From Hydnum rufescens UP504 (Eukaryota > Basidiomycota > Agaricomycetes > Cantharellales > Hydnaceae): a DNA stretch of 64,000 nt. Position numbers and translations under genes: made by a program. How positions within the stretch are numbered: position 1 is the stretch's first letter; each line of letters opens with the position of its first letter. The stretch covers positions 224,098-288,097 of the forward strand of contig MU128954.1 of assembly GCA_014904985.1 (NCBI GenBank), written 5' to 3'. The notes beneath the pieces are model-generated. The model was not told where the DNA came from. It saw only the letters and a list, made by a program, of their open reading frames with translations, and made no database searches. Of the stretch, positions 37,285 to 47,794 are shown one piece after another.

Positions 37285-38300
37285 GAATTCTGATCTATCA
37301 CATGTGAGATGATAGGGTCCAATATTGAATTTCTGATGCTATCACATGTGAGACGATAGCCTCTGATATTGGATTTCTGATGCTATCACATGCAAGATGA
37401 TAGCCTCTAATATTGGATTTCTGATGCTATCACATGTGAGATGATAGAGTCCAATATTGGATTTCTGACACTATCACATGCAAGATGATAGAGTCCAATA
37501 TTGGATTTCTGATGCTATCACATGTGAGATGATAGGGTCCAATATTGGATTTCTGATGCTATCACATGTGAGACAATAGAGTCCAATATTGGATTTCTGA
37601 TGCTATCACATGCAAGATGATAGCCTCTAATATTGGATTTCTGATGCTATCACATGTGAGACGATAGAGTCCAATATTGGATTTCTGATGCTATCACATG
37701 CAAGATGATAGCCTCTAATATTGGATTTCTGACACTATCACATGCGAGATGATAGCCTCTAATATTGGATTTCTGACACTATCACATGCTGAGATGATAG
37801 CCTCTAATATTGGATTTCTGATGCTATCACATGCAAGACGATAGGGTCCAATATTGAATTTCTGATGCTATCACATGTGACATGATAGCCTCTAGTACTG
37901 ATGTCCTGACTCTATCACCTGTGAGACAACAGGCTCTAATATTGGATTCTGGACTGTATCACCTCTTAGATGATAGAGTGTAGTATTGGATTTCTCACCC
38001 TATCACCTCTGAAATGATAGGCCCTGATATTGGATTCCTGACCCTATCACTGTGGAGATGATAGAGTCTAATATGAGATTCCTGACTCTATCACCTCTAG
38101 ACAATAGGCTCCAATATTGGATTGCTGACCATACCATCTGTGAGATGATAAGGTCGAATATTGGATTTCTGAGCCTATGACCACTGAGACAATAGGGTCC
38201 AATATTGGATTCCTGACACTATGACCTCTGAAATGATAGAGTGCAATATTGGATTATCATCTGTAGTGTATCATGTGTGAAACAATAGGGTGTAATATCT
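37285..38300. repeat. 44-bp satellite, array B
   Basis: Unit: GATAGAGTCCAATATTGG, then ATTTCTGATGCTATCACA, then TGTGAGAT (44 bp). About fourteen well-preserved units lie between 37290 and 37900, followed by about nine divergent ones to 38300. Most contain TCACATGTGA, a perfect 10-bp palindrome, nested between CTATC and GATAG. Variants TGTGAGAT and TGCAAGAT alternate along the array, suggesting higher-order amplification. Confidence 0.95.
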
Positions 38301-38864
38301 CCTCCTTGTGATGAATTGCCTGGCATTTGACACTGCTCTCCTGACTAAATGACACCTGGCCACTGCATTCCAGGTAGGGTGGTTGGGAACTCTACTAACA
38401 AACATGTTGTACCCCCCCATCATATTTCCCTATTGGTGGAAGATGCTGGAGAGGATAGCTTATGTAATCATTGAATGGCATCCAATGTTGTTGGTCAACT
38501 GCATCTGACAGCAATCAGATGTGAGAGTTGTATTTTCCCAGGAGACACCACATTAGTTTTGAAAATAGGAGTGGAAACAATGGTCTACAGACTTGGAGAT
38601 GATGTTGTTCTTTAGGATTGGATGGGATGAATTTCATGGTCATGGCTGAAAAAGAACAGTAACAGCACTCAGAGCTAATGAATCACAACTCTCTGGAGTC
38701 TATTCAACAGTCCACATACCATAGAATTACTCTCAGAATCTTGCTAGATAGCCAACCACCATCCATCCTCATGGCTTGCAGACAGATGCCCTGGAGTGGA
38801 TGCAACATACTCACCAGGTGTCAAGTTCCTAAGATTGGGTTGTAGAGGTGTACTTAGTTGCAGG

Positions 38865-39122
38865 AGCAGGTCTGAAATGTGGGGGGTCATAGCTGAGCTG
38901 AAGAGTGCCTCCTTATATATAAGTTTTTGGGCCTTGAGGACATTAAATTGCATTGAATAGCACCATATGACACCATCTGACAGGTGGATACCCATGATGA
39001 ATCTGTTGGCAACTGATACAAAGCGACCATGTGAATGTTTTTGACAGCTCAGCAACTAATCCAATAGTGCTATTCATCTATGAACAGAGCCTCCACATTG
39101 ATTGTTCAAGTGGAATTGCATG
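38865..39122 (+). repeat. Dispersed repeat, copy 1
   Basis: A stretch of about 260 bp that matches 44401-44646 in the same orientation. Shared blocks include GTGCCTCCTTATATA, GACAGGTGGATAC, AATAGTGCTATT and TTCAAGTGGAATT. The middle part matches 42653-42782 in reverse orientation. The conserved CCTTATATA could be a promoter-like sequence of a mobile element. Confidence 0.75.
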
Positions 39123-41022
39123 CCATGCCAGAACTTGGTGCCACTATATCATGGACAGGGAATCTACTATCTGATACCATTGATACACTCCTGCATGTAT
39201 CATGAACATTATCTAAGCAACAGGGTTCAGTAAAGAGTGTTTATGAACATCTGCCTACAGGTGACCTCCAATATAATGTGACTCCCATGTGGATCTGAGA
39301 TGATAGTGATAGGGGGCCAGAACATAACAGAGTGCCAATCTACTGACATGTGAATGGTGCTAAAATGTTGCTACAGATGATGCCTCCAATATGGTGACAC
39401 TGGCATGTCCATCCCTGACTAGAGTGCAGGTGCTGCAACTCAACAACAACTGGACTGACAGGGACCTGAGTGGGATGCTACAGATGACCTCCCCAGTATG
39501 GTGTTACTCCCATGTCCATTTCAGGTGATATGGGCATAGAGCAGAGGTCTGTTTCCACCCATATCTAACCAACCAAGCCACTGACAGACATGAGAGTGGG
39601 CTTAAAATAACCCCAGAGATGACAGCTACAATTTGATACCATGCTGATTGGCTGGTGTGGCCCTTAAAGACATAGAGCACAAGAGAGCATGGGTGTTGCA
39701 AGGCCTGCAGGGCCTCAAGGAGTGCAGTTAGAGGTAAAAAGAGGGAGGAGATTTACAATTAGGCCTTGGTAAAAAAAATTTAAGAGAGGGAATATGTATG
39801 TAGATTATAAGTGTGCTGGAAAGAAGATCTGCATCTTGGCAAATGGCAAGTTTGTGATGTTGCCACCCATTCTTTTCCCACCTAATAGATTGCATAATCC
39901 TATCTAAGTGGACTTTTGGAGCTTGGAGACATGAGGCCAGAGGGGTGGTGGATCTAGATCTATTGTAATCTGCAGCCTGGTCAGTTAAGGTGGGGGACCC
40001 TAATTAGTACACTTTCAGGGATCAGAGTGGTACCTGAGAGGCCGCCCCCAGACTTGTACAGCAAAAGCTGGCCCTTTTTTGGGTCATCTTTTGGCCATTC
40101 CTGGCTGTGCTATACTATATAAATATATTTGTTTAGTATTTATTATTTATATATATTATCTCCTCACGGGGTCGCCACCACAGGGGGTGTGATTGATGCG
40201 GGTCAATAGGTTGTGCAATCGGTTTGGGATTGCGTGTCTTGGTCGGCTGGTTTGTCTTAGGGGTTCATGCGGTGGGCAGGCTGAAAGACTAGTTAATAAG
40301 TACTGATGTTAGTAAACAAAAATAAAGAACATGCAAAAGGATAGCTGGTGTGCCCTTTCGCACGGTGTAAGCCAGGATGGCAGATCAATCCAGCTACAGT
40401 CCACGTCGTTGAAGGCAAGGACAAAGGAAGGGGACCACCAGGATTAAATCGAGTGTTCAGGTTTCGAGTGGGAGGTCTGTTGGATACAGGAAATTGCTGT
40501 AGCCAACAAGCCAGCAATTAAGTGAGTATATGTGTTCTGTGAGATTACCTACACCCTAGAATCTCTTTTTGAGGCCTTAGTCAAACGTGTAGCTATAATT
40601 CACCTTTTTGTAATCACCCAGGGACCAGCAGCAAATTCAAAAGAGCTTCAAACTGGAGGGAGGGAAGAACTTCTGATTTGTGTGCCTAGCTGCACCTAAT
40701 ATACAATCCAGACCTTCAACTCAATATAGGGAAAAAGCCAGACATAAGGACACATGAGGAAAATAAAATGAAGTTAAATCTTTAAAATTGATGGAGATAT
40801 TCCATTTCAAGATAAAAGGGAGATTGACACATTACATGCTATTCTCCTTCAATTCTGGACAAGTTCCCTTAAGGAAAATTGGATAGGTTTCCCTGAAGTC
40901 TTTCTCCATTGGAATAGAGGCTGGGAGTAATTCGCTATTTGTGATGGTGGGACAAAGGAGAGTCATGGGGAGGGGGTTGTCTTGTGAAAAATGGAGTTCA
41001 CGTCTGATCACTTTTCCCTTGG
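39123..41022. other. Repeat-island sequence, nothing recognised
   Basis: CpG-poor non-coding sequence. A loose repetition of GCTACAGATGACCTCC-like and CCCATGTCCA-like phrases between 39240 and 39520 hints at old tandem repeats. A very AT-rich patch lies at 40115-40160. No gene recognised. Confidence 0.4.
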
Positions 41023-41076
41023 TACTGTTCAATGGGCATTTTTAACAGATTTCAGGGCGTGGTAGTCACAAGCAAT
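41023..41076 (+). repeat. Partial copy of the 53.7-kb repeat, ending at the sequence gap
   Basis: TTTTTAACAG then TTTCAGGGCGTGG here matches TTTTTAACAGCTTTCTGGGC at 53699-53718, with a similar left flank (TTGGTACTGTTCAATG against TTGGTATCATTCAATG). The copy is interrupted by the N run. Confidence 0.7.
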
Positions 41077-41101
41077 NNNNNNNNNNNNNNNNNNNNNNNN
41101 N
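41077..41101. other. Sequence gap (25 N)
   Basis: Twenty-five consecutive N. The sequences on either side belong to two different repeat families, so the true distance and order across the gap are uncertain. Confidence 0.99.
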
Positions 41102-41192
41102 TAGCAGTATGAGGATTTGAAAGGTTCAGATATAGACTAGCCAGACATGATTGACAATCTGTATAGGACATAAGATAACAGTGTTATCTTGG
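41102..41192 (-). repeat. Inverted copy of the leader of the leader-plus-satellite repeat
   Basis: The reverse complement of this stretch (AAGATAACACTGTTATCTTA and on through TGTCTGGCTAGTCTATATCTG) aligns with the leader at 41498-41580 (AAGATAACACTGTTATCTTA, TGTCTGGGTAGCCTACATCTG). It forms a fold-back pair with that copy, with a MITE fragment between them. Confidence 0.8.
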
Positions 41193-41212
41193 CCCTGGAG
41201 GGCTTGCAAGTA

Positions 41213-41480
41213 TGGTTGCCATGGTCAGGTTTTGGTCAGGTTTTGCCCAATTTGGGCAAAACCTAAACCTGACCAGGTTCCAAAATCACCCATGAGGGCA
41301 AAACTGAACCTGACCTGAGGTTTGGTCTCATTCAGGTCAGGTTCAGGTTTTAAACCTGGTTTCAGACTGGTTTTTGGATTCAGGGCAAGGGCAAAACCTG
41401 AACCTGACCTGAAGAAAATGAAATGAAACCTGACCCCAATGGAACCTGACCTGGGTCAGGTTCAGGTTTAAACTCAGTTC
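41213..41480 (+). mobile_element. Truncated copy of the hAT-like MITE family
   Basis: Starts AAGTATGGTTGCC like the complete element at 47164, then has the same alternation of GGTCAGGTT and AACCTGACC phrases, including a long near-palindrome around GCCCAATTTGGGC. No right terminal repeat is found before the next repeat begins at 41481. Confidence 0.75.
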
Positions 41481-42350
41481 CAATCTCTTATGGGGCAAAG
41501 ATAACACTGTTATCTTATGCGCTCTAGGGTTTTTCAATCGTGTCTGGGTAGCCTACATCTGACCCTTTCTAATGGTGGTACTCACTAAGCTCTAGGTGTC
41601 TTGGTTGAGGCCCTGGAGGGCTTGCAAGACCTGCGCTCTGTTGCGCTCTAGGTCATTAAGAGCCGCGTCAGGGATGGGAATGGTATGAAATTGTAGCTGT
41701 GATCTGTGGGGTGATTTTAAGCCCGCTATGATGTCTGTGAGTGGCTTGGTTGATGAGATATGGCTGGAGAGAGACCTGCGCTCTATTGCGCTGTATGCTT
41801 ATATGACCTGCAATAAACATGGGAGTGGTACCATACTGGAGGGGTGATCTGTAGGAAGATTTTGATACCACTGATGTGGCTGGGGTGGACTGGTTGTTGA
41901 TATACAGGACCTGTGCTCTCCTGAGGGACCTGTGCTCTGTTGCGCTCTATGGTTATATGACCTGCAATAGACATGGGAGTGTGACCATATTGGAGGGGTG
42001 ATCTGTAGGAACATTTTGATACCACTGATGTGGCTGGGGGTGGACTGGTTGTTGATATACAGGACCTGCGCTCTCCTGAGGGACCTGCGCTCTGTTGTGC
42101 TCTATGGTTATATGACCTGCAATAGACATGGGAGTGTGACCATATTAGAGGGGTGATCTGTAGGAACATTTTGATACCACTCATGTGGCTGGGGGTGGAC
42201 TGGTTGTTGATATACAAGACCTGTGCTCTGTTGTGCTCTATGGTTATATGACCTGCAATAGACATAGGAGTGGGACCATATTGAAGAGGTTATCTGTAGG
42301 GACATTTTAGTACCATTCACACAGCAGCCTTGTGAGTGGATTGGTTGTTG
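41481..42350 (+). repeat. Leader plus tandem monomers, GCGCTC subfamily
   Basis: The leader (41481 to about 41770) begins CAATCTCTTATGGGGCAAAG and contains the palindrome AGATAACACTGTTATCT. About four monomers of 140-155 bp follow, each with ACCTGCGCTCT-type phrases, TTATATGACCTGCAATA, GATCTGTAGGAA and TTTGATACCACT. Minus-strand open frames through the array simply repeat the monomer and are not genes. Confidence 0.88.
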
Positions 42351-42652
42351 AGTTACAGGTCATACACTCTGTTGTTCTCTGGCACTATATCATTATGATC
42401 TGGGATGGACATGGGAGTGAGATTATATTGGAGGTCATCAGTAGGCAGATTTTGATAAAGGCTCTTTGCTGAGATCAGCCTTGTTGCCTAGATAATGTTG
42501 ATGATAGAGGCAGGAGTGTATGAATGGTATGAGATAGTACATTGCCTGTCAATGATATAGTAAGACCAAGTTCTGAGATGGGATGCAAAGGGAATTGGAC
42601 TTGAAGAATGAATGTGGAGGCCCTGCTGATTGATTAATCAGACTACTGTATT

Positions 42653-42782
42653 GGTTGCTGAGCTGTCAAAAAGATTGGTGGTGGGTTTGTATTAGTTGCC
42701 AAGAGATTGATGATGGGTATCCACCTGTGAGATGGTGTGATATGGTGGGATTGAAATGGAATTTAATGTGCTGAAGGCCAAT
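42653..42782 (-). repeat. Dispersed repeat, copy 3 (inverted)
   Basis: The reverse complement contains CAGGTGGATACCCATCATCA and TTTTTGACAGCTCAGCAACC, matching the middle part of the copy at 38865-39122. It is directly followed by the second leader at 42783. Confidence 0.75.
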
Positions 42783-44200
42783 CTCTTATGGGGCATAAAT
42801 AACACTGTTATTTACTGCGCCCTAGGGACTTTGACCTGTGTCTGGGTAGCCTACATCTGAGGCTTTCTAATGGTGGTACTCACTAAGCTCTAGCTGCCCT
42901 GGTTGAGGCCCTGCAGGGGTCACAAGACCTGCGCCCTGTTGCGCCCTAGGTCTTTAAGAGCTGCAACAGGGACATAAATGGTACCAAATTGTAGGTATGA
43001 TCTGGGTGGTCATTTTGAGCCCAAAAAGAAGTGTGGGAGTAGCTTGGTTGAGGAGATATGGGTGGAAAGAGACCTGCGCCCTGTGGTTGTTATAGTGATG
43101 TGAGCTGGAATGAAGATGGGAGTGGAATTATATTGGAGAGGAGATCTGTAGGATAATTTTGATACCACTTGGATGTCTATGGGTGCCCTGGTTGATGAGA
43201 TATAAGACCTGCGCCCTAGTGAGAGACTGCGCCCTAGGGTTATATGATGTGCAATGAAGCTGGGAGTGGAATTATATTGAGAGGAGATCTGTAGGATAAT
43301 TTCAATCCCACTGACATGTGCATGGGTGCCCTGGTTGGTGAGATATAGGACCTGCGCCCTAGTGAGAGACCTGTGCCCTAGGGTTATATGATGTGCAATA
43401 AAGCTGGGAGTGGAATTATATTGGAGAGGAGATCTGTAGGATAATTTTTGATACCACTTGGATGTCTATGGGTGCCCTGGTTGCTAAGATATAGGACCTG
43501 CGCCCTAGTGAGAGACCTGCGCCCTAGGGTTATATGATCTGGAATGAAGCTGGGAGTGGAATTATATTGGAGAGGAGATCTGTAGGATAATTTTGATACC
43601 ACTGACATGTCTATGGGTGCCCTGGTTGCTAAGATATAGGACCTGCGCCCTAGGCAGAGACCTGCGCCCTAGGGTTATATGACCTGCAATGAAGCTGGGA
43701 GTGGAAATATATTGGAGAGGAGATCTGTAGGATAATTTTGATGCCACTGACATGTGCATGGGTGCCCTGGTTGATGAGATATAGGACCTGCGCCCTAGTG
43801 AGAGACCTGTGCCCTAGGGTTATATGATGTGGAATGAAGCTGGGAGTGGAAATATATTGGAGAGGACATCTGTAGGATGATTTTGATACCACTGACATGT
43901 GCATGGGTGCCCTGGTTGGTGAGATATAGGACCTGCACCCTAGGCAGAGACCTGCGCCCTAGGGTTATATGACCTGCAATGAAGCTGGGAGTGGAAATAT
44001 ATTGGAGAGGAGATCTGTAGGATAATTGTGATACCACTGACATGTTCATGGGTGCCTGGTTGGTGAGATATAGGACGTGTGCCCTAGGCTATATGACCTG
44101 AATAGATGTGGGAGTAAAATTATATTGGAGAGGACATCTGTAGAATGATTTGGTACCACTGACATGCCTGTGGGTGGGGTATAGGACCTATGCCCTGCTG
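42783..44200 (+). repeat. Leader plus tandem monomers, GCGCCC subfamily
   Basis: A second leader (CAATCTCTTATGGGGCATAA, with TAACACTGTTA) is followed by about eight monomers of 144-148 bp. Most monomers carry two direct copies of GACCTGCGCCCTAG about 20 bp apart, then TTATATGA, GCTGGGAGTGGAA, AGATCTGTAGGATAATTTTG and GGTGCCCTGGTTG. CpG dinucleotides are almost confined to the TGCGCC core. Confidence 0.93.
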
Positions 44201-44400
44201 GATGCTAGGGTTATGATGACTGTGTGAAGGTTGAGGGTGTGAGCTAGGAGATGACCTGAAAATGTATTATGGGGACCTAGTGAAGAGAATAAAGTGAATG
44301 TGTCAAGTGCACAACCTGGGACTACTGGAGAGTTGTGCTAAACCACTGACCAGCTATGAGGTCCATGATACCTGTGATAGCAGAGAAGCAGTTGATGTTG

Positions 44401-44646
44401 AGCAGGTCTTCAAGTGGGGGGTGATGGCTGAAAAGTGCCTCCTTATATAACCCTTGGGGCCCTCAGCAGATTAAATGCCATATGAATGCCACAATCTGAC
44501 ACCATTTGACAGGTGGATACGCACATGAATCTCTTGGGAACCAATACAAAGCAACCATGAATATTTTTGAGATGTGAGGAACTAATAGAATAGTGCTATT
44601 AATGGATGGACATGAGCTTGAGATTGATTCTTCAAGTGGAATTTGG
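44401..44646 (+). repeat. Dispersed repeat, copy 2
   Basis: Matches 38865-39122 in direct orientation through GTGCCTCCTTATATA, TTTGACAGGTGGATAC, AATAGTGCTATTAAT and TTCAAGTGGAATT, with many substitutions and small gaps. Confidence 0.78.
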
Positions 44647-45068
44647 TTTGGCTTTGGATGGGATGTGAGACATTGGCCCTACAGTTGGATACACACAGAA
44701 TTGAGGGTTGTGAATGAGGACTGGGATGGAACAGCAAGTACACTGATTAGGATGTGAAAGCAATGAAGTTTGTTGTGATTGTTTTGAGGGTACTGTCTAG
44801 GAATGATGCAGAGACTACTAGAATGTATGTTCAGAATTGAATGGACTGTGGAGGGTGGTGATTGATTAAAGAATAGAGTTGTGACTGTTATGTTTTAGTG
44901 AATGAATTGGTATGGAATACTAAAGGATGGAATGATGTGGATGTTGAAGTGTGTAGTGACTATGAGGGGAAGACTGTGTGTAGGGTTTGAGAGATATGGG
45001 AAGTGTTCAAGATGTAGTGGGGTGATTTAGGTGATACTGTAGACTGTGTTCTGTGTTGGAATGGTGTT

Positions 45069-45471
45069 CAATCTCTTATGGGGCAAAGATAACACTGTTA
45101 TCTTATGCGCTCTAGGGTTTTTCAATCGTGTCTGGGTAGCCTACATCTGACCCTTTCTAATGGTGGTACTCACTAAGCTCTAGGTGTCTTGGTTGAGGCC
45201 CTGGAGGGCTTGCAAGACCTGCGCTCTGTTGCGCTCTAGGTCATTAAGAGCCGCGTCAGGGATGGGAATGGTATGAAATTGTAGCTGTGATCTGTGGGGT
45301 GATTTTAAGCCCACTATGATGTCTGTGAGTGGCTTGGTTGATGAGATATGGCTGGAGAGAGACCTGCGCTCTATTGCGCTGTATGCTTATATGACCTGCA
45401 ATAACATGGAGGGTACATACTGGAGGGTGACTGTAGGAAGATTGATACCACTGATTGGCTGGGGGTGGACC
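45069..45471 (+). repeat. Third leader, nearly identical to 41481-41889
   Basis: For about 335 bp the sequence equals the 41481 copy with hardly any difference (for example one G/A at AAGCCCRCTATGATG). From about 45405 it continues with many small deletions (GGTACATACTGGAGGGTGAC), then stops matching at GGGGGTGGAC. Confidence 0.92.
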
Positions 45472-45599
45472 TGAAATCAGATATGAATCAGCTTTGAAAT
45501 TCGAAAAATACCCCTTCAGAGTATGAGTCATGGAAAGATAATGGTACAGGGACAGCATTTTTAATCCCAAGTCAATTTCCCTCAGCCCCCTGCTACAGG

Positions 45600-46085
45600 A
45601 TGTATGGCCCCCATCACAGAATCAGCTGAAATTCGGTGCAAACCTTCTACCCATCCCTCTCATCATTTCCTCCAAATTTCTCCCAATTCCCATGCACAGA
45701 TCTTGTGTAATTCACACTGCCAATCTTTCAATGACAAGCCTTCCAGTCACTTTAGCACATATAAGATTCCCCCCACCAATTTGGCTGAAAATTCGTGAAA
45801 ACTTTCCAGATACTATTGTCACCCTCTCCTTAAAATTTCAGCCAATTCCCATCCATAGATCTTATGTAATGGACAGGGGAAGGTTTCTATAACACACCCT
45901 TCAATCACTTTGGGGGATCCAAGTTCTCCCTCACCAATTCAGTTGAAAATCAGTGGAAATTTTCTACATACTATCCTCATCATCTCCCAAAAATTTCAGC
46001 CAATTCAAATGCATGGATCTTGTGTAATGGATGGGGTGAGGTCTCTAGGACAAGCTTTCCCATCACTTCAGGGCTGGCACTCTGT
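45600..46085 (+). repeat. Tandem repeat, unit about 157 bp
   Basis: Three copies can be read from the landmarks CCAATTCCCATGCACAGATC (about 45685), CCAATTCCCATCCATAGATC (about 45842) and CCAATTCAAATGCATGGATC (about 46000). Each is followed by TTRTGTAAT and, further on, by CACCAATT and TGAAAAT phrases. Copies are diverged. Non-coding. Confidence 0.85.
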
Positions 46086-46729
46086 GTTCTTTGCTCTTCA
46101 CCAGGTTTCATCAGGTTTCTGAGGCCCTCAGGAACTAAGGGTGGGGTGGCTGTGCTGGTTAAAACAATATGTCACTTAAGAAAAATCAACTATGTGGCAA
46201 AGGGAACTACTGTCTGGGCCATGCTGCAATGTGGACACTGAAGAAATATAAATACAAATGAATCAAACTAAATCTTGCCTAATCTGCCAAATCTGGGCAA
46301 GGAAGGAAGAGAGAGGGTGGATAGATTATCCAGTGCTGTTAATCCAGGAGTATCCAAATTAGTAGTTGAATGGCTGCCAGCCTAGCAAGGGAATTACAAA
46401 TTGGCCTTTATGCTGTAGCCTGTTAACAATAGGTGACAGGTAGTCCCATGGGAAGTTAATTGATGGAGAGAAATTGGCTTCCAGCCCCTTTGGGGATTGG
46501 AGAGATCTCAGGGACCAGTGTAGACAGGAGTATTCATGTATCTAGGTCACACTTTGAACGGCAGGTAAAAAGATACATTGTTGTGTCCTGCTGTGACTAG
46601 CTATCATGAAGCTGCTTATGTAATATGAGACAAATCAGCTGGAAGCAGGCTGGTGAACCATATTTCCTACCTATGGTATGTATCAAATCTCTGGCACTAT
46701 TTGATCCCTAGCTAGGCATAGGAACAATG

Positions 46730-47040
46730 GGAAATTGATATGAGCATGAATAATGTCAACATGGGTATTCCATTTGATATTCCATCTCTTGTTTTGCCAA
46801 TTTTTTATTTACCCCTATTCCTTATTTGGCTAGCATGATTCATGGCATCTGGAGATCAATCTCCTAATGCCTTATATACACCTCAGAGATCCAGAGGATC
46901 TCCCTCAGTTTGACACCTTGGAACTCTAGGTATTTCCCCTTTTGTCTTTCCTTCATGTATCTGTCCATTTCCTTAGTTTGACACCTCAGAACTCTGGATA
47001 TCACCCTCTGTGTGATTTCACTGTAGATATTTCACACATG
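46730..47040 (+). repeat. LTR-like direct repeat, left copy
   Basis: Matches 47795-48080. Shared blocks: CCCCTATTCCTTATTTGGCT, GCCTTATATACACCTCAGAG, AGTTTGACACCTTGGAACTC, TTTCCTTCATGTATCTGTCC and TGTGATTTCACTGTA. A TATA-box-like sequence is conserved in both copies at the same place. Divergence is considerable. Confidence 0.7.
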
Positions 47041-47163
47041 GGGCCCCATTGCACCCAAACAAGTCCCCAGAATGAGCCCTTAACACTCTTTCATATTTTC
47101 TGCATCACTTGGGGCCCAAATGGGGCCCCACTATGTGACCTTCAGACCTTTCTCTCAGCCAAG

Positions 47164-47616
47164 TATGGTTGCCAAAGTCAGGTTCAGGTCAGATTTTCCC
47201 CCATTTGGGCAAAACCTGAATCTGACCACAAGTTAGAACCTGAAATCATGAACCCCCTCAAACATGAGGGATATCTGACCTGAGTACTGATGTTGACCAT
47301 AAACTAGAATTACATAAGCAGGTTCCTTGGTTGAGAAATGTATTACTTTGAAGCAAAGCCAAACACACAACCTCATGCAAAGTGTATTTAGGCCATTATA
47401 GTCCTTAAAAACAACAAAACTTAGCCCATGAGTCATTGAAGCACTTGTTCCATCTACTGTGAAGACTACTAGAGGTTTAGGTTTGAACCTGAACCTGAAA
47501 TGGGGCCCCAAAACCTGAAATCACCCATGAGGGCAAAACCTGAACCTGACCACTGACCATAGGTCAGGTTCAGGTTCAAACTCAAGTTTTCCAGGTTTGT
47601 AACTTTGGCAACCATA
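47164..47616. mobile_element. hAT-like MITE with 14-bp terminal inverted repeats and 8-bp target duplication
   Basis: The left end TATGGTTGCCAAAG (47164-47177) is the exact reverse complement of the right end CTTTGGCAACCATA (47603-47616). The 8 bp CAGCCAAG occurs immediately outside both ends (47156-47163 and 47617-47624), the target duplication length typical of hAT transposons. The inside is non-coding and built from short CAGGTTCAGGT and ACCTGAACCTGA phrases that make subterminal inverted repeats. It needs a transposase from elsewhere. Confidence 0.93.
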
Positions 47617-47794
47617 CAGCCAAGCATAGTATATTGTAGTGTGCTGGCTGAAATCTGAATTTTCAGTGTCTAAGGTCAATAGCATGTGTTGAGTATGATA
47701 GGGTTAATCCAGACTCCTATCCAGTCATTGATTAAGTAACCCAATTTCTCTGAAGAATAGCCAAAGAGTTAAAATGGGCTTAACTTAATCAATA

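Noticed and set aside
35340..38300. Regular 44-bp repeats resembling a CRISPR array
   Set aside because: Units are contiguous with no unique spacers, drift gradually and lie in a eukaryotic genome; this is a satellite.
41799..44049. Several minus-strand open frames of 65-160 codons with repeated peptide phrases
   Set aside because: They are the tandem monomers translated in an accidental open phase; the repeated phrases follow the DNA period and no start context or splice pattern supports a gene.
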